A stretch of 64,000 bases of DNA from Paracoccus indicus. GTDB lineage: Bacteria; Pseudomonadota; Alphaproteobacteria; Rhodobacterales; Rhodobacteraceae. The translations under genes were made by a program, and so were the position numbers. Below the pieces are notes generated by a model. The model made no database searches. It saw nothing but the letters and a program-made list of their open reading frames with translations, and was not told where the DNA came from. The DNA lies in NCBI RefSeq assembly GCF_003056335.1, contig NZ_PYWA01000002.1, forward strand, positions 186,001 through 250,000, read 5' to 3'. Shown piece by piece: positions 28,764 to 36,334 of this stretch. Within the stretch, counting starts at the first letter, position 1. Each line of letters opens with the position of its first letter.

Positions 28764-29660
28764 ATGACCGATCTGTCGGATCGCATCGCCGCACCGGTCG
28801 GCCTTAGCCGTCGCCATCTGTTCCAGGGGGCCGCGGCCCTGGGGGCGGGGCTTGCCGCCACCGGAACGGCCCATGCGCAAAGCACTGCGCTGAAGGGAAA
28901 CATCAACCATTCCGTCGCGCGCTGGACCTTTGGCGACATGCCGCTGGCCGATCTCTGCGTGATGGCCCGCGACATGGGCTTGAAGGCGATCGATCTTTGC
29001 GGCCCCGACGACTGGCCGGTGCTGAAGGAACACGGGCTGGACAGTTCGATGTGCAACGGCGCTGAGATCAGCCTGGAAGCCGGATGGGCCGATCCCGCCA
29101 ACCATGACGAATTGATCCGCCGTTATGGCGATCACATCCGGCTGGTGGCCGACGCGGGCTATCGCAACCTGATCTGCTTCAGCGGCAATCGCGGGTCGAT
29201 CAGCGACGAACAGGGGCTGGAGAACTGCGCGGCGGGCCTGTCGCAGATCCTGCCGCAGGCGCAGGAAGCCGGTGTCACCCTGGTGATGGAACTGCTGAAC
29301 AGCCGCGTCGATCACCCCGACTACATGTGCGACCGCAGCGCATGGGGGGTGGCGCTTTGCAAACGTCTGGGGTCGCCGAATTTCGGGCTGCTCTACGACA
29401 TCTATCACATGCAGATCATGGAGGGCGATGTGATCCGCACGATCACCGACTACCACGAATGGTTCGCCCATTATCACACGGCGGGTAATCCGGGGCGGAA
29501 TGAACCTGATGACAGCCAGGAACTGAACTATCCGGCGATTTGCCGGGCCATCCGCGACACGGGCTTTCAAGGCTATGTGGCGCAGGAATTCATCCCCTCG
29601 GGCACGGGACGGCAGGCTGCGGACGCGTTGCGCGACGCCGTCCGCACCTGTGACGTCTGA
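28764..29660 (+). CDS. Tat-exported hydroxypyruvate isomerase-like TIM barrel protein
   Basis: A 298-residue AP-endonuclease-2-type TIM barrel with a twin-arginine signal: SRRHLFQG followed by a hydrophobic stretch and a cleavage site after AHA near residue 38. Metal-site residues are visible: Glu in VMELLNSR, Asp and His in YDIYHMQIMEG, and Glu in QEFIPSG, the spacing of the hydroxypyruvate isomerase (Hyi) family. Hyi enzymes are cytoplasmic, so export through Tat argues for a different job, likely metal-dependent chemistry on a periplasmic sugar derivative. AGGGAGGATG precedes the ATG. The GMC dehydrogenase gene follows after 30 bases. Confidence 0.85.
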   Translation: MTDLSDRIAAPVGLSRRHLFQGAAALGAGLAATGTAHAQSTALKGNINHSVARWTFGDMPLADLCVMARDMGLKAIDLCGPDDWPVLKEHGLDSSMCNGAEISLEAGWADPANHDELIRRYGDHIRLVADAGYRNLICFSGNRGSISDEQGLENCAAGLSQILPQAQEAGVTLVMELLNSRVDHPDYMCDRSAWGVALCKRLGSPNFGLLYDIYHMQIMEGDVIRTITDYHEWFAHYHTAGNPGRNEPDDSQELNYPAICRAIRDTGFQGYVAQEFIPSGTGRQAADALRDAVRTCDV

Positions 29661-29690
29661 GGCATCAAGCGATTTCGAAAGGACAGCCAG

Positions 29691-31379
29691 ATGGCAGATA
29701 ACATGCATTACGACGCGATCGTCGTGGGTTCCGGCATCAGCGGCGGTTGGGCCGCTAAGGAACTGACCGAAAAGGGCCTGAAGGTCCTGATGCTGGAACG
29801 CGGCCGCAACATCGAGCATCTGACCGATTACGTGAACGCCGACAAGGAAGCCTGGGATTACCCCCATCGCGGCACCGCCACGGTCGAGATGAAGGACAAT
29901 TACCCGGTTCTGAAACGCGACTATCCGCTAAACGAACAGACCTATGGCATGTGGGCCGACGAACAGGAAAACCCCTATACCGAGGAAAAGCGCTTCGACT
30001 GGTTCCGCGCCTATCACGTCGGCGGGCGGTCGCTCTTGTGGGGGCGTCAGACCTATCGTCTGTCGGATATCGACTTCGAGGCGAATGCCCGCGAAGGCAT
30101 CGCGACCGACTGGCCGATCCGCTATGCCGATATCGCGCCGTGGTATGACCACGTGGAACGCTTTGCCGGGATTTCCGGCAAGAATGAGGGGCTTGAACAG
30201 CTACCCGACGGCCAGTTCCTGCCGCCCATCCCGCTGAACGTCGTCGAAAAGGACGTGGCCGCGCGCCTGCAGAAGGCCTTTGGCGGCACGCGCCACCTGA
30301 TCAATTCGCGCTGCGCCAACATCACCCAACCTAAGCCGGAACAGAACCGCGTCAACTGCCAGTATCGCAACAAATGCTGGCTGGGTTGCCCCTATGGGGC
30401 CTATTTCAGCACCCAATCGGCGACGCTGCCGGTGGCGATGGCGACGGGCAACCTGACGGTGCGGCCCTTCTCGATCGTGCGGCAGGTGATCTATGACAAG
30501 GATGCCAAGCGCGCCAAGGGCGTCGAGATCATCGATGCCGAAACCAACATGACCTATGAATACACCGCCGACGTGGTGTTCCTGAACGCCTCCAGCTTCA
30601 ATTCGACCTGGATCATGATGAACTCGGCCACGGATGTCTGGGACGGCGGCCTCGGGTCGTCCTCGGGCGAGCTGGGCCACAACGTCATGGACCACCATTT
30701 CCGCGTCGGCGCCGAGGGCCGGGTCGAGGGGTTCGACGACAAGTATTACTTCGGCCGTCGCCCCGCGGGCTTCTATATCCCCCGCTTCCGCAACCTGGGC
30801 GGAGAGGAACGTCCCTATACCCGCGGCTTCGGCTATCAGGGTTCGGCCAGCCGCCAGGGCTGGAAGCGCGAGATCGCCGAGCTGAACATCGGTGCCGACA
30901 TGAAGGAGGCGCTGTCGCGTCCGGGCGACTGGACCATCGGCATGACCGGTTTCGGCGAGATGCTGCCCGATCATGCCAACCATATCGCGCTGGATCATTC
31001 GACGACCGACAAATGGGGCATGCCCGTCCTGAAGATCAGCGTCGAGCTGGGCGAGAACGAGCGTCAGATGCGCAAGGACATGCAGCAGGACGCCGTCGAC
31101 ATCTTCGAGGCGGCAGGCGTCAAGGACGTCAGACCCACCGAAAGCGATTACGCCCCCGGCATGGGCATCCATGAAATGGGCACGGCGCGGATGGGCAAGG
31201 ACCCCAAGACCTCGGTCCTGAACGCGCACAACCAGGTCTGGGACGCGCCGAACGTCTATGTGACGGACGGGGCCTGCATGACCTCGGCCAGCTGCGTGAA
31301 CCCGTCGCTGACCTATATGGCGCTGACCGCCCGCGCCGTCGATCACGCCGTCAAGGCCCGCAAAGCAGGAGATCTGTGA
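29691..31379 (+). CDS. GMC family FAD-dependent sugar/glycoside dehydrogenase, large subunit
   Basis: A 562-residue glucose-methanol-choline oxidoreductase. The FAD-binding motif VVGSGISGGWAAKEL is at the N-terminus, the catalytic region IHEMGTARMG near residue 499, and CVNPSLTYMALTA near the end. Cys223, Cys229 and Cys233 form C-x5-C-x3-C, the arrangement that holds a 3Fe-4S cluster in bacterial FAD-glucose dehydrogenase. It lacks a signal peptide of its own; with the next gene encoding a Tat-bearing small subunit, the folded complex is probably carried out together. This is the layout of glucoside 3-dehydrogenases and FAD-glucose or gluconate dehydrogenases. No cytochrome c subunit gene is adjacent, so the electron acceptor is unknown. 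Confidence 0.9.
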   Translation: MADNMHYDAIVVGSGISGGWAAKELTEKGLKVLMLERGRNIEHLTDYVNADKEAWDYPHRGTATVEMKDNYPVLKRDYPLNEQTYGMWADEQENPYTEEKRFDWFRAYHVGGRSLLWGRQTYRLSDIDFEANAREGIATDWPIRYADIAPWYDHVERFAGISGKNEGLEQLPDGQFLPPIPLNVVEKDVAARLQKAFGGTRHLINSRCANITQPKPEQNRVNCQYRNKCWLGCPYGAYFSTQSATLPVAMATGNLTVRPFSIVRQVIYDKDAKRAKGVEIIDAETNMTYEYTADVVFLNASSFNSTWIMMNSATDVWDGGLGSSSGELGHNVMDHHFRVGAEGRVEGFDDKYYFGRRPAGFYIPRFRNLGGEERPYTRGFGYQGSASRQGWKREIAELNIGADMKEALSRPGDWTIGMTGFGEMLPDHANHIALDHSTTDKWGMPVLKISVELGENERQMRKDMQQDAVDIFEAAGVKDVRPTESDYAPGMGIHEMGTARMGKDPKTSVLNAHNQVWDAPNVYVTDGACMTSASCVNPSLTYMALTARAVDHAVKARKAGDL

Positions 31380-32020
31380 TGAACCGCCGCCAACTTCTGA
31401 CCATGATCGCCGCCATGACCGGAACGGCCATGATCGGCGCCAATCGCGCCTTCGCCTATCTGCCGACCGAAACCGGCCCGAACATCTTCAGCGACGATGA
31501 CGCCGCCTTCCTGGACGAGGTCGCCGAGGTGATCATCCCCGCCACCGACACCCCCGGTGCCAAGGATGCGGGCGTGGGCGCCTTCATGACCGTCTTCGTC
31601 AGCGACTGTTACACCAAGGAGGAACAGGACGATTTCCGCGCCGGCATGGAACAGCTGAAGTCCGAGGCCGAGTCGACGGGCACCCCCTTCCTGGACATGA
31701 CGCCCGAGGAAAGGCTGGCTTTCCTGCAGGGCGTGGTTCCCGATGCCCGGGCGCAGGCCAAACTCGTCGAGGAGGCCAAGGAACGCGCCAAGCAGAGCCA
31801 GGACCAGCAGTCCAATGCCGACCAGGCGGGCGAGGCCGCGACGGCGGAGATGGCCGAGGCACTGCCCAAGCTGCATTGGTACACACCCATCGAGCAGCTG
31901 ACACTGATGGGGTTCTTCACATCCGAGGTCGGCGCGACCCAGGTGCTGCGCTATGAGGCGGTGCCGGGCGAATACATCGGCGATCTGGACTACGACGGCG
32001 AACCTGCTTGGGCCACCTGA
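31379..32020 (+). CDS. Gluconate 2-dehydrogenase subunit 3 family protein (Tat hitch-hiker subunit)
   Basis: The small subunit of the GMC dehydrogenase, 213 residues, with a twin-arginine signal (NRRQLLTMIAAMTGTAM, cleavage after AFA near residue 27). The mature part starts with FSDDDAAFLDEVAEVIIPATDTPGAKDAGVGAF, diagnostic for this family. A charged helical insert rich in Lys, Gln and Glu lies at ~125-160. The ATG at 31379 shares a base with the GMC stop (TGATG) and AGGAG lies upstream, so I prefer it to the GTG three bases earlier. Its role is to help fold and export the flavoprotein. Confidence 0.9.
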   Translation: MNRRQLLTMIAAMTGTAMIGANRAFAYLPTETGPNIFSDDDAAFLDEVAEVIIPATDTPGAKDAGVGAFMTVFVSDCYTKEEQDDFRAGMEQLKSEAESTGTPFLDMTPEERLAFLQGVVPDARAQAKLVEEAKERAKQSQDQQSNADQAGEAATAEMAEALPKLHWYTPIEQLTLMGFFTSEVGATQVLRYEAVPGEYIGDLDYDGEPAWAT

Positions 32021-32030
32021 TCTGCCTTCC

Positions 32031-32054
32031 ACGGCCCCGCCAGCGCGGGGCCGT
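32031..32054 (+). terminator. Terminator after the GMC operon
   Basis: ACGGCCCCGC pairs with GCGGGGCCGT around a CAGC loop, followed by ATCTTTAT. It lies 10 bases after the small-subunit stop and separates the DUF1080 gene from it. Confidence 0.75.
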
Positions 32055-32081
32055 ATCTTTATCCAACCCCATAGGTCATTC

Positions 32082-32831
32082 ATGGAAACGACATTCATCA
32101 TCGCCGCCGGCATCGCCCTGACCAGCACCGCAGCCATCGCCCAGGAAGCCCGCGAGGAACGCGTCGCGAAATCCGCCGTGACCGAGATCTGGGAGCCCAT
32201 CCCCGAAACCGTCCAGACCCCCGAAGGCGCCCCGCCATCCGATGCAGTGGTGCTGTTCGACGGCAGCAACCTCGACGCTTGGGAGGCGAAGGAGGGCGGG
32301 GCCGCCGAATGGCTGGTCGAGGACGGCGTCATGTCCGTCGCGCGCGGCAAGGGCGACATCCGCACCAAGGACAGCTTCTGCGATGTGCAGCTGCACGTCG
32401 AATGGCGTTCGCCCGCCAACGATCAGGGCCACGACGGGCAGGATCGCGGCAACAGCGGCGTCTTCCTGCAGGAACGCTACGAGGTGCAGGTCCTCGATGG
32501 GTCGGACAACCCGACCTATGTGAACGGCCAGCCGGCCTCGATCTACAAGCAGCATCCGCCGCTGGTGAACGCCTCGCGCGCGCCGATGGAGTGGCAAAGC
32601 TATGACATCATCTTCCAGGCGCCGATCTTCGGTGACGAAGGGGATTTGCGTCGTCCGGCCTATGTGACGGTTCTGCACAACGGCGTCGTCGTGCAGAACC
32701 ATGCGCAGATACAGGGGCCTACGGAATGGATCGGCTATCCTGCCTATCAGGCGCATGATTGCGCGCCGATCTCGTTGCAGGATCACGATGCCGACGTCAG
32801 CTATCGCAACATCTGGGTCCGCCCGATGTAA
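32082..32831 (+). CDS. Exported DUF1080 (3-keto-disaccharide hydrolase type) protein
   Basis: A 249-residue secreted protein with a Sec signal (METTFIIAAGIALTSTAAIA, cleavage before QEA). The mature domain has VVLFDGSNLDAWEA at its start and GNSGVFLQERYEVQVLDGSDN in the middle, the defining features of DUF1080, a concanavalin-like fold whose characterised members cleave 3-keto glycosides. The acidic residues of that segment fit the family's active site. It lies just after the terminator of the GMC operon, so it may depend on read-through or its own promoter, which I cannot see. It is the strongest hint that this locus handles 3-keto sugars. Confidence 0.85.
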   Translation: METTFIIAAGIALTSTAAIAQEAREERVAKSAVTEIWEPIPETVQTPEGAPPSDAVVLFDGSNLDAWEAKEGGAAEWLVEDGVMSVARGKGDIRTKDSFCDVQLHVEWRSPANDQGHDGQDRGNSGVFLQERYEVQVLDGSDNPTYVNGQPASIYKQHPPLVNASRAPMEWQSYDIIFQAPIFGDEGDLRRPAYVTVLHNGVVVQNHAQIQGPTEWIGYPAYQAHDCAPISLQDHDADVSYRNIWVRPM

Positions 32832-32842
32832 GCCACGAAAAA

Positions 32843-32865
32843 GGGCCGCGCATCACGCGCGGCCC
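32843..32865. terminator. Terminator between DUF1080 and exported TIM barrel genes
   Basis: GGGCCGCGC pairs with GCGCGGCCC around ATCAC. A run of A's on the left side supplies T's for transcripts coming from the right; the two genes converge here. Confidence 0.75.
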
Positions 32866-32892
32866 AAGTGACTTGTCCGGCGGGGAGGATTC

Positions 32893-33750
32893 TCAGCGCG
32901 TCGCGCCGTCCGGCAGGTGTTCGGTCAGGAAGGTGGCACCGGTCATCACGACCTGCGCCGCATCGATCGGCTGGTCATGTTCGATGATGTACCATTCGGC
33001 ACCGGCTTCCTCGGCGGCGGGCAGGATCGCGTCCCAATCCAGCACGCCCTCGCCAAGCGCCTTGAAGCCGCGCTCGTCCTCGGCCTCGCCTTCGGGGGCG
33101 TTGTCCTTGGCGTGGATGGCGAAGACGCGGTCGTCGAAGCGGCCCAGGTATTCGACAGGGTCAAGGCCGCCGCGGGCGACCCATGCCAGGTCCAGTTCGG
33201 CCATGACGTCGTCGCCTGCCGCCTCGAACAGGATTTCCAGCGCGGTGCGACCGTCGAATTCGGCCATCTCGAAGTCATGGTTGTGATAGGCCAGCGTCAT
33301 GTCCTGATCGTCCAGCTTGTCGCTGATGGCGGCCAGTTCTTCGCCCAGGGCGGTCCAGCCTGCGGCGTCGGTGGGGCGCTGATCCTCGGGCAGATAGGGG
33401 ACGGTGATGACGTCGTTGCCGATCGCCTTGTTGAAGGCGACGACGGCTTCAAGGTCGCCGCGCAGATCCGCCAGTTGCGCATGGGTCGAGATTGCCTCGA
33501 TGTCATGCGCCTCAAGGGTGGCCTTCAGGGTTTCGGCGTCGGTGTCCTGCATGCCGACCGTCTCGACGGCGGTGACACCCGCGGCCTGCACCGCGGCCAG
33601 CTGTTCGTCCAAGGTGCCATGATCGCGCAGCGTGTACATCTGGACCGCGATCGGCAGTTCGCCCGTTTCGCGCGCCTGAGCCATCGGTGCGGCGACGGTC
33701 ATCGCCAAAAGGGCCATCCCGCCAAACCGTGCACATGGGTTGATCGTCAT
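32893..33750 (-). CDS. Sec-exported sugar phosphate isomerase/epimerase-type TIM barrel
   Basis: A 285-residue TIM barrel with a Sec signal (GGMALLAMTVAAPMAQA) and then ELPIAVQMYTLRDHG, the normal opening of AP-endonuclease-2-type sugar isomerases. Candidate metal or acid-base residues are His-Asn-His-Asp (YHNHDFEM), Glu-Leu-Asp (AELDLAWVARGG), His-Ala-Lys-Asp (IHAKDNAP) and Glu-His-Asp (IIEHDQP). GAGGAGGAA precedes the ATG. It converges on the DUF1080 gene, and two LacI-type operators lie just upstream of it, so it belongs to the same regulon. An exported enzyme of this fold is a candidate lyase for 3-keto glycosides. Confidence 0.85.
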   Translation of the reverse strand: MTINPCARFGGMALLAMTVAAPMAQARETGELPIAVQMYTLRDHGTLDEQLAAVQAAGVTAVETVGMQDTDAETLKATLEAHDIEAISTHAQLADLRGDLEAVVAFNKAIGNDVITVPYLPEDQRPTDAAGWTALGEELAAISDKLDDQDMTLAYHNHDFEMAEFDGRTALEILFEAAGDDVMAELDLAWVARGGLDPVEYLGRFDDRVFAIHAKDNAPEGEAEDERGFKALGEGVLDWDAILPAAEEAGAEWYIIEHDQPIDAAQVVMTGATFLTEHLPDGATR

Positions 33751-33793
33751 CTGTTCCTCCTCATTCGGCCCCTCTCCTCCGGGGTTGGTTCAA

Positions 33794-33807
33794 TGTAATG
33801 GGTTTCA
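33794..33807. promoter_or_regulatory. LacI-type operator, site 4
   Basis: TGTAATGGGTTTCA, 43 bases upstream of the exported TIM barrel gene. It lies 21 bases (two helical turns) from site 5. Confidence 0.7.
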
Positions 33808-33814
33808 TTGACGA

Positions 33815-33828
33815 TGAAAAGGATTACA
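33815..33828. promoter_or_regulatory. LacI-type operator, site 5
   Basis: TGAAAAGGATTACA; its reverse complement TGTAATCCTTTTCA fits the shared pattern. With site 4 it forms a pair on the same helix face, upstream of the minus-strand TIM barrel gene. It is also upstream of the phosphate transporter gene, but 158 bases away. Confidence 0.65.
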
Positions 33829-33986
33829 TGAGGCAAAACCAAGCCGTCGATGGTCACGAAACCGGGCCCTCCGGCCGGTTCGTCCGCGCGGGCAACTGCT
33901 GTCCGCCGGCCATTCGGCACGTCACCGGTTGATCATCCCTCCGATAGCGCCTAGGCACCCGCTGCCCCATACCCCTTGAGGACATC

Positions 33987-35471
33987 ATGGCCCAGAACGA
34001 CCTTGAAGCCCGCCATCTGGATACGCTCGACCGCGATCTCGGCAGATTCTCCAACCTGGAGCTGGCGACCTCCTACGTGTCGCGACCGCTGGTCGCGCCG
34101 GGGATCGCGCTGGTCTTCGTCCTGCTGGCGGGACTTGGCGCGCTGATGGCCTTCGGCGCTGCCAGCAACGGGCTGATCGTGTCCATGGCGGCCATCTTCG
34201 GGGCCTATATGGCGTTGAACATCGGCGCCAATGACGTGGCCAACAACATGGGTCCCGCCGTGGGGGCCAATGCGCTGACCATGGGCGGCGCCATCGCCAT
34301 CGCCGCCATCTTCGAGACCGCCGGCGCCCTGATCGCGGGCGGCGATGTGGTCGGCACAATCTCGAAGGGGATCATCGCGCCCGACAGCATCGGCACCCAG
34401 CAGATCTTCATCTGGGCGATGTTGGCGGCGCTGCTGTCATCGGCGCTTTGGGTGAACCTGGCGACCTGGGTCGGGGCGCCGGTCTCGACCACGCATTCGG
34501 TGGTGGGTGGCGTCATGGGCGCGGGCATCGCGGCTGCAGGCTTTGCCGCCGTCAACTGGGCGATGATGGGCAAGATCGCGGCCAGCTGGGTGATCTCGCC
34601 GCTGCTGGGCGGGCTGATCGCGGCGGGTTTCTTGTGGTTCATCAAGGCGCGGATCATCTATCGCGACGACAAGATCGCCGCCGCCCGGGTCTGGGTGCCG
34701 GTGCTGATCGGCATCATGGCGGGGGCCTTTTCGGCCTATCTGGCGCTGAAGGGGCTGAAGAAGGTCGTCGACGTCAGCTTCGGCATGGCGCTGCTGATCG
34801 GGCTGGTCATGGGCATCGGATGCTGGCTGGCGATGATCCCGATCATCCGCCGCCAGTCGCGCGGGCTGGAAAACCGCAACAAGTCGCTGAAGGTGCTGTT
34901 CGGCATTCCGCTGGTCGTCTCGGCGGCGTTGCTCAGCTTTGCCCATGGGGCCAATGATGTCGCCAATGCCGTGGGTCCGCTGGCGGCCATCGTGCAGGCC
35001 TCGCAGTCGGGGCTGATCGAGGGCGATGTCGCGATCCCCTTCTGGGTGATGCTGATCGGCGCCTTCGGCCTGTCCTTCGGGCTGTTCCTCTTCGGGCCCA
35101 AGCTGATCCGCATGGTCGGCAGCCAGATCACCAAGCTGAACCCGATGCGCGCCTATTGCGTGTCGCTGTCGGCGGCGCTGACGGTGATCGTGGCCAGCTG
35201 GCTGGGCCTGCCGGTCAGTTCCACCCATATCGCGGTGGGCGCGATCTTCGGCGTCGGCTTCTTCCGCGAATGGGACGCCGAGCGTCGCCTGCGCAAAGCC
35301 CAGGGCATGACCCCCGAACGCCCCCGCCTCGGCCCCGAGGAACGCAGCCGCCGCAAGCTGGTGCGCCGTTCGCACGTGATGACGATCGCGGCAGCCTGGG
35401 TCATCACCGTGCCCGCCGCGGCGGCCCTGTCGGCGGCGGTCTTCCTCGCGCTCAGCGCGATCGGCGGTTAA
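33987..35471 (+). CDS. PiT family inorganic phosphate transporter
   Basis: A 494-residue low-affinity phosphate permease with about ten membrane segments. Both inverted-repeat signatures of the family are present: GANDVANNMGPAVGA near residue 76 with PVSTTHSVVGG near 165, and HGANDVANAVGP near 319 with PVSSTHIAVGA near 410. There is a soluble ~30-residue N-terminus and a charged loop near 435. GAGGAC precedes the ATG. Its stop overlaps the convergent hydrolase gene's stop in a TTAA sequence. No PhoU-like partner is adjacent. Confidence 0.93.
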   Translation: MAQNDLEARHLDTLDRDLGRFSNLELATSYVSRPLVAPGIALVFVLLAGLGALMAFGAASNGLIVSMAAIFGAYMALNIGANDVANNMGPAVGANALTMGGAIAIAAIFETAGALIAGGDVVGTISKGIIAPDSIGTQQIFIWAMLAALLSSALWVNLATWVGAPVSTTHSVVGGVMGAGIAAAGFAAVNWAMMGKIAASWVISPLLGGLIAAGFLWFIKARIIYRDDKIAAARVWVPVLIGIMAGAFSAYLALKGLKKVVDVSFGMALLIGLVMGIGCWLAMIPIIRRQSRGLENRNKSLKVLFGIPLVVSAALLSFAHGANDVANAVGPLAAIVQASQSGLIEGDVAIPFWVMLIGAFGLSFGLFLFGPKLIRMVGSQITKLNPMRAYCVSLSAALTVIVASWLGLPVSSTHIAVGAIFGVGFFREWDAERRLRKAQGMTPERPRLGPEERSRRKLVRRSHVMTIAAAWVITVPAAAALSAAVFLALSAIGG

Positions 35472-36295
35472 GCCGCGCGACAGGCGTCCAGCCAGCGGTC
35501 CAGGACCGCAAGGGCGGGCGCCTCGTCCAACCAGGGGATATGGGCGCGGTCCGGCACCTCGGCCAGCAGCATGTCGGGGCGGTGCTGCTGCATCCGTGCG
35601 GTGGTTTCAGGTGACAGCAGGTCCGAGTTCGCACCCCGGATCAGCGCGACAGGCATCCCCGCCGTCGCATCCCATAGCGGCCACAGATCGACCGGATCGC
35701 CCGAGAATGCCGAAAGGAAGGCGTCGCGCAGGGCAGGGTCGTAATTGATCCGCAGCCCTTCAGGCGTGGCGTGGTAATGGCGGCGCACATCCTCCAGCCA
35801 GCGGCCTTCGGGGACATTTGCAAAGCCCGCCATCAGGTCTGGCAGGCGCGCTGCCAGATCCTCGGGCGTCTTGGCCGAGGGGTTGCGGCCCAGATAGTCG
35901 AAGATCCGCTGCAGCCCGCCCTGCGCGATCTCGGGGCCGACATCGTTCAGGCAGAGGCCCAGCATCCGGTCATGCCCCGTGGCAGCCATCAGCAGCCCAT
36001 TCAGCCCGCCGCGCGACGTTCCCAGAACGGCGGCACGATCGATGCCCAGATGGTCCAGCAGTTCGACCGCATCGCGCGCCTCGCGCGGGACGGTATAGGT
36101 CGCGGCCCCGGTCCACTCCGATGCGCCGCGCCCGCGGTAATCCATGCGGATCACGCGGACGTCCGCCAGATGCGGGGCGACATAGTCGAAATCGGCCATG
36201 GTGCGGGTCAGACCCGAAAGGCACAGGACCGGCAGGCCCTGACCCTGATCGTCGAAGGCGATCCTGGCCCCGTCGCTGGCATGAAAATGGGGCAT
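35468..36295 (-). CDS. Alpha/beta fold hydrolase
   Basis: A 275-residue hydrolase of the alpha/beta superfamily. The nucleophile Ser is in GTSRGG near residue 95, LCLSGLTRTMADFDYVAPHL supplies the oxyanion region, and the catalytic His is probably that of DRAHIPWLDEAP near the end. I chose the ATG at 36295 (AGGA upstream) rather than the one five codons earlier. It starts 39 bases after fabI on the same strand with no hairpin between, so it may be part of the fab transcript. The substrate is unknown. Confidence 0.85.
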   Translation of the reverse strand: MPHFHASDGARIAFDDQGQGLPVLCLSGLTRTMADFDYVAPHLADVRVIRMDYRGRGASEWTGAATYTVPREARDAVELLDHLGIDRAAVLGTSRGGLNGLLMAATGHDRMLGLCLNDVGPEIAQGGLQRIFDYLGRNPSAKTPEDLAARLPDLMAGFANVPEGRWLEDVRRHYHATPEGLRINYDPALRDAFLSAFSGDPVDLWPLWDATAGMPVALIRGANSDLLSPETTARMQQHRPDMLLAEVPDRAHIPWLDEAPALAVLDRWLDACRAA

Positions 36296-36334
36296 TGCTG
36301 TCCTTTCCATCTGACGCGAGGGGGCCGGGGTTGT

